Source of the DNA: GCA-003244245 sp035997545
GTDB lineage: Bacteria > Actinomycetota > Actinomycetes > Mycobacteriales > Pseudonocardiaceae
Length of the DNA stretch: 30,232 nucleotides
Assembly: GCA_035997545.1 (NCBI GenBank)
Contig: DASYIL010000320.1
Location: 1 to 30,232, forward strand
Direction: 5' to 3'
In this document: piece by piece, positions 1-7,679 of the stretch
How the letters are laid out: the number at the start of each line of letters is the position of its first letter
Position numbering within the stretch: the stretch's first letter is position 1
Notes under the pieces: generated by a model
Told to the model about the DNA's origin: nothing
Databases searched by the model: none
What the model saw: only the letters and a program-made list of their open reading frames with translations
Translations under genes and position numbers: made by a program

Positions 1-194
1 ACTTAGCTATCTCTCGTGGGGTTTGGCGCAATTCCTTGGTCGACTGTTGGACTTTTCCTGTTCACCTTCGGGCCGGAGTGTCTTCTCGGTGACATCCGTG
101 CGCCAGGAGATGCCCCTGTGACGATCCTCATCTGCGGTGTAGGGAACGTCCTCGCCGGCAGTGTCTCCCTCGTGACAACATCGCGGAGGACGCT

Positions 195-1850
195 GTGAGA
201 CGTCATCGTGCTGTCTTCGGCGTGCTCGCCCTCATGGCATTGGCCGCGAGCATCCTGGGCGGTCTTGCGGAGCAGGTCACGTTCGCGGATTCCGCGGACG
301 TGACTTCCAGTCGGCGGGGGGACGGGTGGGCTACTGACCGGCAAGCCACCTACTCCGGCACCACCGACCCCGGGTCGGCGTCGGGTAGTGGTGGGTCGCC
401 GACGTCGGGGGCCACTCCGAGTGCAACGCCGGTAGCTGTCGGGAGTGGGGTGGAGCGGGTGTGTGACAACCTGTCTGCTCGTTATCCTTGGCCGCCGTCC
501 GGTGCGGTGGTCGTTGATCCGGCTGTCGATGACGACCTGGCCGCGAAGACTGTCGCTAATCCGCCGGGGACGACGTTCTGGCTTCGTCCTGGTAGGCATA
601 CCCTGGGTACTGGTGAGTTTGGGCAGGTGATCCCGAGGGATGGCAACATCTACCTGGGTGCGCCGGGGGCGGTCCTGGATGGTCGGGGGATCAACCGGTA
701 TGCGTTCACTCAGAACGCCAAGAATGTCACGATCCGGAATCTGACTGTGCAGGGTTTCGTCGCGCCGCGGGATGAGGGTGTGGTGAATCATGACTCCGGC
801 GATGGTTGGGTGATCGAGGATAGCGCGATTCAGAACAACCGGGGGGCGGGTCTCATGGCGGGTGCCCGCCAGCAGGTCCGGCACAGTTGCCTGCGGGACA
901 ACGGTCAGTACGGGATGAACGCCTATCAGGCCGGTGATTCGATTGTGGGATTGGTTGTCGAGAACAACGAGATCGTCGGCAACAACACCGACGGCTGGGA
1001 GGCGCGGATCCCGGGTTGTGGCTGCACCGGAGGCGTGAAGTTCTGGGCTGTCAACGGGGCCGATATCCGGTCCAACTGGGTGCATGACAACCACGGCCCG
1101 GGGTTGTGGGCGGATACGAACAACAACGATTTCCTGATCGAGAACAACATGATCGAGGGCAACGCGGGAGAGGCCCTGTTCTACGAGATCAGCTACAACC
1201 TCATCGTGCGGGGGAACACCTTCCGCAAGAACGCCTGGGTCACGGGCAAGGCGTTCGCCGATCGTGGCGACAACTTCCCGATTGCCGCGGTGTATCTCAG
1301 CGAGGCTGGTGGTGACCCGCGGATCCCGGCGCGGACGGACAAGATCGATATCTATGGCAACGTCTTCGACAACAACTGGTCGGGTATCACCGCCTGGGAG
1401 AATGCGGACCGCTTCTGCAACAGTCCCGGCAACACCTCCTCAAGCCACTGCACCAAACGCCTGAGCTCCACGGGCAGGTGTGCGCAGCCGGGTATCGCGA
1501 CGGCTCCGCTTTATGACGACTGCCGTTGGAAGACCCAGCGGGTCGACGTGCACGGGAACCGATTCCTGTTCGACCCCGCGAGCATGGGATGCACGAACGG
1601 CTTGTGCGGCCGCATGGCGCTGCTGTCCAACTACGGGACGTTCCCGAGCTGGTCACCCTACCAGCGGACCGCGGTTCAAGAAGCGATCACCTTCCGGCAG
1701 GACAACCACTGGCGCAGCAACTCCTATGCCGGCCCGTGGACGTTCCTGCCCTACGACACCGGCCGCACGCTCAACGCCGCACAGTGGCAGGCCGCGCCCT
1801 ACGGGCAGGACACCTGCAGCACATTCACCGGCGGACCACCCGCGTGTTGA
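195..1850 (+). CDS. Secreted right-handed parallel beta-helix protein
   Basis: This 551-residue protein starts at a GTG with a clear Shine-Dalgarno GGAGG at 185-189, 5 bases upstream. Residues 1-31 look like a signal peptide (basic start, hydrophobic stretch about 8-25), followed by a Ser/Gly/Thr-rich linker (about 50-85). From about 150 to 400 it shows short Asn-rich turns of the NosD / right-handed beta-helix type, with repeated VxNNxIxxN-like units around 255-345. Cysteines cluster at 275-277 and in the C-terminal third, as expected for a disulfide-bonded exported protein. Related folds include polysaccharide lyases, C5-epimerases and glycan-binding proteins; no catalytic residues could be assigned. 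It converges on operon A with only 14 bp between stop codons. Codon third positions look less GC-rich than in the neighbouring operons. A role in trimming, modifying or binding the glycan made by the flanking genes is inference. Confidence 0.85.
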   Translation: MRRHRAVFGVLALMALAASILGGLAEQVTFADSADVTSSRRGDGWATDRQATYSGTTDPGSASGSGGSPTSGATPSATPVAVGSGVERVCDNLSARYPWPPSGAVVVDPAVDDDLAAKTVANPPGTTFWLRPGRHTLGTGEFGQVIPRDGNIYLGAPGAVLDGRGINRYAFTQNAKNVTIRNLTVQGFVAPRDEGVVNHDSGDGWVIEDSAIQNNRGAGLMAGARQQVRHSCLRDNGQYGMNAYQAGDSIVGLVVENNEIVGNNTDGWEARIPGCGCTGGVKFWAVNGADIRSNWVHDNHGPGLWADTNNNDFLIENNMIEGNAGEALFYEISYNLIVRGNTFRKNAWVTGKAFADRGDNFPIAAVYLSEAGGDPRIPARTDKIDIYGNVFDNNWSGITAWENADRFCNSPGNTSSSHCTKRLSSTGRCAQPGIATAPLYDDCRWKTQRVDVHGNRFLFDPASMGCTNGLCGRMALLSNYGTFPSWSPYQRTAVQEAITFRQDNHWRSNSYAGPWTFLPYDTGRTLNAAQWQAAPYGQDTCSTFTGGPPAC

Positions 1851-1864
1851 CCAACCAGCCGAGG

Positions 1865-2548
1865 CTACGCCGTCGGGTTGACGGGAGTCGACGGACCGCG
1901 TCGGCGCGCAGCGAACCAGTCGACCAGCGAGGCCGTCGCGGGCACGACGGCCATGGCCGTGCAGAAGCCGCCGATGGTGTCGGTCGGGTAATGGGCGCCC
2001 AGGGTGACTTGCGACCACGCCATTGTCGCACCGGCTGCGCCCGCTCCGGTGAGAATAAGCAGCACGCCGGGCAGCCTCCCGGTCCGGAGCAGGTCGACTG
2101 CCAGCATCGTGACGACGAGTGCCAACACGGTCGCCGCGGCGGTGTGCCCACTGGGATAGGCGAGGTAGCCGCCATGGATCGTCCGGCCGATCACCGGCTT
2201 GAGCACCGTGGTGGCGACGGCGGTCAAGCCCGGACCGACGACGGCGACCACGGCTAGGCGACGTCGCCTCAGGGCCAGGCAGGCCGCCGCCAGCAGACCT
2301 GCCAGCACCGCCGTCACGAGGGGCTGGCCGACGAGATCGATCAGCAGGACAGCGGGTCTGGGCTGTGGAAGCAGGCTCTGCACCGCGGTCTGGGTCCACC
2401 TGTCCAGCCGGCCGGCGGCGATGCCGCCGGAATAGTGAACGGCCAGCACCGCACCCACCAGTGCGGCGAGGACCGCCACGATCCCGATCGGCCTGCGCAG
2501 CGCCGGGGGTAGGGCCGGCGACCCGGGTGGGGTGACGCTGCTGCTCAC
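1865..2548 (-). CDS. PAP2-family membrane phosphatase
   Basis: This 227-residue polytopic membrane protein starts at a GTG and is the last gene of operon A, 12 bp after the DUF4910 gene. The PAP2 (type 2 phosphatidic acid phosphatase) signature is visible: K117...R122, then P132-S133-G134-H135, then a third motif around S179-Q180...H186...D190. The family usually has Arg where Q180 stands, so one phosphate-contacting residue is replaced. Several hydrophobic segments (about 21-37, 66-92, 98-118, 137-153, 161-178, 192-210) fit a six-helix protein. In a glycan locus such proteins commonly recycle undecaprenyl pyrophosphate to the monophosphate. That role here is inferred from context; the Q180 substitution leaves room for altered substrate preference or low activity. 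Confidence 0.85.
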   Translation of the reverse strand: MSSSVTPPGSPALPPALRRPIGIVAVLAALVGAVLAVHYSGGIAAGRLDRWTQTAVQSLLPQPRPAVLLIDLVGQPLVTAVLAGLLAAACLALRRRRLAVVAVVGPGLTAVATTVLKPVIGRTIHGGYLAYPSGHTAAATVLALVVTMLAVDLLRTGRLPGVLLILTGAGAAGATMAWSQVTLGAHYPTDTIGGFCTAMAVVPATASLVDWFAARRRGPSTPVNPTA

Positions 2549-2560
2549 TCGCTTGACGTC

Positions 2561-3868
2561 CTACCCCTTCACCAGGTTGGCGACCCGCAGCAGACCGGCC
2601 GCCTCCGTGACGAGGTCGAACGGCATCCCGGACCGCTCGGCGATGTCCAGCAGGGTGTGCTGGCCGTCGGACAGGTTGAGCACCCAGAGCATCGCCATCT
2701 GGTGTTCCTGGGTGTCGCTGCGGCCGCCGATCGCCCCGTACAGCCCCCGCTTGCCCAGCTGCGGCTCGCAGTGCGGGTTGAGGTTGACGTAGCGGCGGTT
2801 GCGCTCCAGGACGCCGAATACCTGCCAGCAGGTCTCCAGGGTGTCGCCCATCGCCTCCGGGGTGATGAAGTCCAGGTCGTCGGCGGAGGTGTGGTACTCG
2901 GGGTACCGCGCGTGCGGCGTCCGGGTTAGGCACCCGACCGGTAGGTTAAAACCGGGCGAGCAGAACTGCCGCTCGTCGTAGCCGTACGGGGAGAAGTCCT
3001 CGACCTCGTGCGGCCGGCCGGAGCGGCGCAGCACGTGGCGCACTACCTGGTCGATCTCCGCGTCGCCCCGCCGGCTGCGCTTGTAGGTCAGGCCGCCACG
3101 GTCGCCGGCGCAGGCCAGGACCAGTCCGTGTGCGATCCGCCCGACCCGGTTTTGGTTGAACGCCAGCCAGGTGATCGAACCGATTGTGCCCGGGATGAAG
3201 AGGAAGCGGTAGGTGTACCAGGGCTTCCCGGCCATCCCAGTCGTCAGCCGTTGCGCCAGGGACACCGCGACGGCGATCCCAGCCAGGTTGTCATTGGCCA
3301 GTGACGGGTGACAGACATGGCAGGAGACGAGCACCTCGTCCTCGACCTGGCCCGGCACGACGTGCTCGCCGTAGGTTAAGTGACCGTCGATGAGGCTGGA
3401 GTCGATCCTGACCTCGTACTCGCCCTCGGCCAGCTCTTGCAGCACGTTGTGGCTCAGGCAGAAGCCCCAGTTCTCGGCGTAGTAGGAGGTGCGGTACGGG
3501 ATGAGGTCGGGCTGCTCGGGCAGCGTGTACAGGTGCGGGCGCAGCTCGTTCAGCGTCATGGCGGCCGCCACTGGCACGCTGTAGCTCATCACGTGCAGGG
3601 TGGACGCGCGGAAGTCGACGACCCGTTCCCCGGAGCTGTCCTTGATGTAGGCATCGCTGATGTTCCACTCCCGTGGCACGGTCCAGTCGAAGACCGGGGT
3701 TCCGGTGGGTACCTCGTGGACTTGCAGCGAGATCGACTCGCCGATGATGTCCAGCGTCTGGCGCACGCCGTCGCCGGTGATGCTGCGGCACAACGGGTAG
3801 AGCCGGGTGACCAGGTTGTGCAGGTCACGGCCCGGTGCGGTCGGGGGTGTCAGCGCGGGGAGTGTCAT
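2561..3868 (-). CDS. DUF4910 aminopeptidase-like protein with C-terminal winged helix
   Basis: This 435-residue protein begins with ATG at 3868, 3 bp after the stop of the SDR gene. It matches the DUF2172/DUF4910 aminopeptidase-like family, an M28-like zinc-hydrolase fold. The motif with H184, H187 and D193 (SCHVCHPSLANDN) is the family's likely metal-binding loop. A second conserved block near 290-335 carries the PYGYDERQ and CSPGFNLPVG segments, followed by PEYHTSADDLDF. The last 70 or so residues (DGQHTLLDIAERSGMPFDLV) look like the winged-helix tail often attached to this family. No signal peptide is seen, so it should act in the cytoplasm. Members recur in surface-polysaccharide clusters, but I know of no established substrate. 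With a PIG-L deacetylase two genes upstream, cleavage of an amide bond on a sugar precursor is a reasonable guess, not a demonstrated function. Confidence 0.85.
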   Translation of the reverse strand: MTLPALTPPTAPGRDLHNLVTRLYPLCRSITGDGVRQTLDIIGESISLQVHEVPTGTPVFDWTVPREWNISDAYIKDSSGERVVDFRASTLHVMSYSVPVAAAMTLNELRPHLYTLPEQPDLIPYRTSYYAENWGFCLSHNVLQELAEGEYEVRIDSSLIDGHLTYGEHVVPGQVEDEVLVSCHVCHPSLANDNLAGIAVAVSLAQRLTTGMAGKPWYTYRFLFIPGTIGSITWLAFNQNRVGRIAHGLVLACAGDRGGLTYKRSRRGDAEIDQVVRHVLRRSGRPHEVEDFSPYGYDERQFCSPGFNLPVGCLTRTPHARYPEYHTSADDLDFITPEAMGDTLETCWQVFGVLERNRRYVNLNPHCEPQLGKRGLYGAIGGRSDTQEHQMAMLWVLNLSDGQHTLLDIAERSGMPFDLVTEAAGLLRVANLVKG

Positions 3869-3871
3869 CGG

Positions 3872-4903
3872 TCAGCCCACCGGGACGGGGCGCAGCGAGG
3901 AGTCGAGGCTGCCCTGCGCGGTGCGGTCGACCAGCCGGGTCAGCCGGGTGAAACGACGCTCGAAGGACTCCTGGGTTAGGCCATGCGTGGTGTAGGCGCC
4001 GGCGAGCTCGGCGGCCCCGGCCGGCACCGACCATGCGCAGCGGAAGCCTGGCAGCGCGGACCGCATCCGGGAGAAGTCCACCCGGTAGGAGCGGGGGTCG
4101 GCACCATTCTCGCCGGTGATCGCCACCCGGGCACCCGGCACCGCCCCGGCGACGGCCTCAGCGATCTCGGACACCCGCAGGTTGTTCTGCTCGGTGCCGA
4201 TGTTGAACGCCGCGGCGTGCACGGACTCCCGCGGTGCCGCCACAGCGGCCAGGAACGCTCCCGCGATGTCGCGGGCGTGCACCAGCGGGCGCCATGGGGT
4301 GCCGTCGGAGAGCACCCGGATCTCCCCGGACAGCACCGCGTGCCCGACGAGGTTGTTGAGAACGATATCGGCGCGCAGCCGCGGGGAGAAGCCGAACGCG
4401 GTCGCGTTGCGCAGGAAAACCGGGCTGAACTCGCCGTCGGCGAGGTCGGCGAGGTCGTCCTCGACACGGACCTTGGACTCGGCGTAGGGCGTCACCGGCC
4501 GCAGCGGAGCATCCTCGTTCACCAGGCCGTCGTCACCCGAGGCGCCGTACACCGAGCAGGTGGAGGCGTAGAGGAACCGCCGCACCCCGGCGTCTCTCGC
4601 CAACCGGGCCAGTCGAACCGCGGCATGGTGGTTGACCGCGTAGGTGATTTCCGGAGCGAGCGACCCGAGCGGGTCGTTGGACAGCGCGGCGAGGTGCACG
4701 ACGGCGTCGAACCCCGCGACGTGCTCGGGTCCGACCTCACGCAAGTCGAGCGAGTGACCCTTCGGATCGGTCGGCGCGGGCCCGAGCACGCAGTCGGCGA
4801 ACAGCCCGGAGTCCAGGCCGACGACGTCGTGGCCGGCCTCGGCCAGCGCGGGCGCCATCACCGAGCCGAGGTAACCTTGGTGGCCGGTCAACAGGACACG
4901 CAC
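3872..4903 (-). CDS. NAD(P)-dependent sugar epimerase/dehydratase (extended SDR)
   Basis: This 343-residue extended short-chain dehydrogenase/reductase starts at GTG 4903, with GAGGAG 8-9 bases upstream. The Rossmann glycine motif is G7-x-x-G10-x-x-G13 (TGHQGYLG). The catalytic residues are visible as the Ser/Thr in YASTCSVYG (about 112-120) and Y140-x-x-x-K144. Family members epimerise, dehydrate or reduce nucleotide-linked sugars in the cytoplasm. The upstream rfbF-like gene would normally need a CDP-glucose 4,6-dehydratase partner; this SDR could fill that place or reduce a 4-keto intermediate, but its sequence does not look like a typical RfbG, so the reaction is left open. It lies 12 bp after the PIG-L gene and 3 bp before the DUF4910 gene. 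Confidence 0.88.
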   Translation of the reverse strand: MRVLLTGHQGYLGSVMAPALAEAGHDVVGLDSGLFADCVLGPAPTDPKGHSLDLREVGPEHVAGFDAVVHLAALSNDPLGSLAPEITYAVNHHAAVRLARLARDAGVRRFLYASTCSVYGASGDDGLVNEDAPLRPVTPYAESKVRVEDDLADLADGEFSPVFLRNATAFGFSPRLRADIVLNNLVGHAVLSGEIRVLSDGTPWRPLVHARDIAGAFLAAVAAPRESVHAAAFNIGTEQNNLRVSEIAEAVAGAVPGARVAITGENGADPRSYRVDFSRMRSALPGFRCAWSVPAGAAELAGAYTTHGLTQESFERRFTRLTRLVDRTAQGSLDSSLRPVPVG

Positions 4904-4915
4904 GAATGTTTCTCC

Positions 4916-5581
4916 TCATCGCCCCGACGGGCTGGTCGCTCCGATTCCGATGGACATCTTCTGGACGTGGAACGCCTCGGCGTACCGGCTGTGGCACTGC
5001 ACCCCGCGAACCCGGGCCAGGCCCCGGAAGGCCTTGTCGTCGAACCACGTCCGGTCGCGCTGTGAGCTGTAGTGCTCTCCCAGCAGCTCGATCTTCTCGT
5101 TGATTACTGCTTCGGCGAGCGGGACGAACACGGTGGGCTGCGCCAGATCACCGTCCCACTTGAGGATTTCGTAGCCGAGCACCAGATGGTTACGGAAGGC
5201 GGTGGGCACCAGCTGGGAGAGCGTGCGGTGGTCCTGGTGCGCGTCGTGCGACGACGGCGCCAGTACCAGGTCGGGCTCGCAGGTGGCGCGCAGCTTCTCC
5301 AGGATGTCCTTGGCCCATTCCCAGTGCGTCGGCAGCCGCCCGTCGGGGACGTCGAGCACAACGACCTCGAGCTCGGCCTTCGGGCAGAACGCTTCCAGCG
5401 CCGCGCGTTCCTCGTTCTCGCGCAGGCTGCCGCCGCCGGAGAGCACGGTCGCCGCGACCCGCAGACCTGGGTTGGCCCGGCACAGCTGCAGCAGCGTGCC
5501 TCCGGCGCCGATGGGGATGTCGTCGCAGTGCGCACCGAGCAGCAACACCTCGGCGCAGCGCTCTGGAAGCAGTCGAAGCAT
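4916..5581 (-). CDS. PIG-L family deacetylase (LmbE-like)
   Basis: This 221-residue protein starts at ATG 5581 just after the cytidylyltransferase gene (5 bp gap); a longer upstream reading frame is only the shadow of that gene. The LmbE/PIG-L zinc motif is near the N-terminus as H18-C-D20-D21 (usual form HPDD, here with Cys for Pro), and the second motif H115-Q-D117-H118 follows. Family members remove N-acyl groups from GlcNAc-type substrates (GlcNAc-PI, mycothiol and bacillithiol precursors, lincomycin-type intermediates). No signal peptide or membrane segment is seen. In this operon it probably de-N-acetylates a nucleotide sugar or lipid-linked amino sugar. The exact substrate cannot be read from the sequence. 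Confidence 0.9.
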   Translation of the reverse strand: MLRLLPERCAEVLLLGAHCDDIPIGAGGTLLQLCRANPGLRVAATVLSGGGSLRENEERAALEAFCPKAELEVVVLDVPDGRLPTHWEWAKDILEKLRATCEPDLVLAPSSHDAHQDHRTLSQLVPTAFRNHLVLGYEILKWDGDLAQPTVFVPLAEAVINEKIELLGEHYSSQRDRTWFDDKAFRGLARVRGVQCHSRYAEAFHVQKMSIGIGATSPSGR

Positions 5582-5586
5582 GGTCG

Positions 5587-6411
5587 CTAGCGCTCCAGCC
5601 CGTGCGCCACCAGGCTCTGCAACGGGTCGCGGTCGGCATGGTGCTCCCAGAGCATCCACGGCCTCGTGCCGCCCTGGTAAGCCGCTTCCAACACGTTGCG
5701 CTCCTTGATCGTGTCGGCCGGCTGCCAGAACCCCCGGTAGGGGTAGGCCATCAGCTTGCCCTCCTTGGCCAGCGACCCGCAGGCGTGCTCCACCAGGTCG
5801 CCGTTCTCTGGCAGGTGGTCGAAGATCTCCGGCCGCAGCACGAAGTACCCGCCGTTCTCCCACAGCGGCATCCGACCGATCGAGTTGATCCCGCTGACGC
5901 GGTCGGTCTCGCCGAGCTCCACGCAGTGGAACGCTGCCTGCGGCGGCACCGCTAGCAGCGCTGCGGCCGCGTTGCTGGCCAGGAACCTGTCGACCATGCG
6001 GTTCAGCGGCAGGTCGGTGAGCACGTCGGCGTAGTTTGCCAGGAACGCCTCCTCGCCCTCGACGTGCTCGCGCACCCGGCGCAGCCGCTCGCCGATCGGA
6101 GTGTCCCTCCCGGTGTGCACGAACGTGATCGTCCAGTCGGCGATGTCGCTGCCCAGCAGCTCGACGTCCCCGCCGCGGAGCACGAAGTCGTTGGACGTCG
6201 TCTCCTGATAGTTGAGGAAGAAGTCCTTGATGTGGTGCGCGCCGAAGCCCAGGCACAGCACGAAGTCGCGGTGTCCGAAATGGGCGTAGTAGCGCATCAC
6301 GTGCCACAGCAGCGGACGCGGGCCGACCCGGTTCATCGGCTTGGGAAGGTCGTCGTCAACGCCATTGCGCATCCGCATGCCGTAGCCGCCGCAGAACAGC
6401 ACAACCTTCAT
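5587..6411 (-). CDS. rfbF: Glucose-1-phosphate cytidylyltransferase-like nucleotidyltransferase
   Basis: This 274-residue protein starts at ATG 6411, overlapping the stop of the methyltransferase gene by four bases (ATGA). The N-terminus has the sugar-nucleotidyltransferase pattern MKVVLFCGGYGMRMR with LPKPM at 22-26. It is followed by PLLWHVMRYYAHFGHRDFVL, a pattern characteristic of glucose-1-phosphate cytidylyltransferases (RfbF) rather than RmlA or GalU. Length is close to the usual ~257 residues. The expected reaction is CTP plus alpha-glucose-1-phosphate to CDP-glucose, the entry to CDP-dideoxy and branched sugars. The glycine loop reads GGYGMRM where RfbF usually has GGLGTRL, so substrate choice could differ. 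No CDP-glucose 4,6-dehydratase is recognisable nearby. Confidence 0.85.
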   Translation of the reverse strand: MKVVLFCGGYGMRMRNGVDDDLPKPMNRVGPRPLLWHVMRYYAHFGHRDFVLCLGFGAHHIKDFFLNYQETTSNDFVLRGGDVELLGSDIADWTITFVHTGRDTPIGERLRRVREHVEGEEAFLANYADVLTDLPLNRMVDRFLASNAAAALLAVPPQAAFHCVELGETDRVSGINSIGRMPLWENGGYFVLRPEIFDHLPENGDLVEHACGSLAKEGKLMAYPYRGFWQPADTIKERNVLEAAYQGGTRPWMLWEHHADRDPLQSLVAHGLER

Positions 6412-7679
6412 GGCGAAACCACCTCGAGTCGGGAGATCGGGAAGACGAGCTGGCCGCCCCAGCCGGCGATGTGGGCCAGCTGCTGGGTGAGCTCGGTCCG
6501 CAGGTTCCAGGGGAGCACCAAGATGTAGTCCGGTCGGTCGGTGTCGATCTGCTCGACCGGGTGAATGGGGATCCGGGTGCCCGGGGTGAAGCGTCCGTGC
6601 TTGTAGGGGTTGCGGTCGACGGTGTAGCGCAGCAGGTCGGGGCGGATGCCGCAGTAATTGAGCAGCGTGTTGCCCTTGCCCGGTGCGCCGTAGCCGACGA
6701 CCGTCTTGCCCTGCGCCGCCACGTCGAGCAGGAAGCGCAGCAGATCGGCCCGAACCTGGTGCACGGCCGGGGCGAACCCGTCGTGGCCCTCCACGGTGGA
6801 CAGGCCGGCGACCGCCTCCACGGCGAGCAGGTCGGCCACCCGCGACGACGGCGGCCCGGCGATCTCCTGCGGCCGGGCCCACAACCGGATTGAGCCGCCG
6901 TGGGTATCGAGCCGCTCGACGTCGACCACAGCCAGCCCACCGCAGGCCAGCGCCCGCTGGGCGGTGAGCACCGTGTAGTACTGGAAGTGCTCGTGGTAGA
7001 TCGTGTCGAACTCGGTGTACTGCACCAGGGCCAGCAGGTGCTGGACCTCGATCGACACCCACCCGTCGTCGGCGACCAGCTGCCGCAGGCCCTGGGTGAA
7101 CCCGACGACGTCGGGGATGTGGGCGTAGACGTTGTTCGCCACGACCAGGTCCGCGGGCCCGTGGTCAGCTCTGACCTTGGCGGCGGTCTCGGGCGTGAGG
7201 AACGCGGTCAGGGTCGGTACCCCGCGGGCGCGGGCGGCCTCGCCGACGTTGACCGAGGGCTCGATACCGAGGCACCGCAACAACCGCTGCACCACGTACT
7301 GCAGGAGGTAGCCGTCGTTGCTGGCCACCTCGACCACGAAGGAGTCGTCCGTCAGACCGAGCCTAGTGACCGCGTGATGGACGAACCGTTCGGCGTGTGC
7401 CACCCAGGAGCTGGAGTAGGAGGAGAAGTACGCGTAGTCGGTAAAGGTCTCTTCCGGCGTGATCAGGGGTGGCAGTTGTGTCAGGAGACAGTGTGCGCAC
7501 ACCCGTACATGCAAGGGATAGTGCGGCTCCGGCTCATCGAGCTGGGCAGCGGTGAGAAACCGCTCGCACGGCGGCGTCGCCCCGAGGTCAAGAAAACTGT
7601 GCAGTGCCGACGATCCGCAGAGCCGGCAGGATCGATCACTCGTGATCACGTTCTCGCACCCGTTCGCTACGAGGTTCAT
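6408..7679 (-). CDS. Sugar C-methyltransferase (TcaB9/TylC3-like, SAM-dependent)
   Basis: This 423-residue protein starts at ATG 7679, which shares one base with the stop of the sugar transferase gene (TGATG). Three parts are visible. The N-terminal zinc-binding module has C18-x-x-C21 and C61-x-x-C64. The central class I SAM fold has VVEVASNDGYLLQY near 115-128 and the ANNVYAHIPD segment at 181-190. The C-terminal domain contains VVGYGAPGKGNTLLNYCGI. The motif Y228-H229-E230-H231 corresponds to the catalytic YxEH of TcaB9-type C-3'-methyltransferases, which act on 4-keto nucleotide sugars. This implies a methyl-branched sugar in the product. The required 4-ketosugar must come from the SDR in this operon or from an enzyme elsewhere. 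Confidence 0.9.
   Translation of the reverse strand: MNLVANGCENVITSDRSCRLCGSSALHSFLDLGATPPCERFLTAAQLDEPEPHYPLHVRVCAHCLLTQLPPLITPEETFTDYAYFSSYSSSWVAHAERFVHHAVTRLGLTDDSFVVEVASNDGYLLQYVVQRLLRCLGIEPSVNVGEAARARGVPTLTAFLTPETAAKVRADHGPADLVVANNVYAHIPDVVGFTQGLRQLVADDGWVSIEVQHLLALVQYTEFDTIYHEHFQYYTVLTAQRALACGGLAVVDVERLDTHGGSIRLWARPQEIAGPPSSRVADLLAVEAVAGLSTVEGHDGFAPAVHQVRADLLRFLLDVAAQGKTVVGYGAPGKGNTLLNYCGIRPDLLRYTVDRNPYKHGRFTPGTRIPIHPVEQIDTDRPDYILVLPWNLRTELTQQLAHIAGWGGQLVFPISRLEVVSP

Noticed and set aside
16..198. 60-codon plus-strand frame ending as GTGA at the beta-helix start
   Set aside because: The overlap looks like coupling, but there is no ribosome site before GTG 16 and no recognisable family; more likely chance.
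3..1094. Long minus-strand frame (363 codons) opposite the beta-helix gene
   Set aside because: Its translation is Pro/Arg/Thr-rich with no family; the plus-strand gene has a ribosome site, signal peptide and beta-helix repeats.
4916..6307. 463-codon frame fusing the PIG-L protein to an upstream extension
   Set aside because: The extension is antisense-phase shadow of the cytidylyltransferase gene; PIG-L begins properly at ATG 5581.
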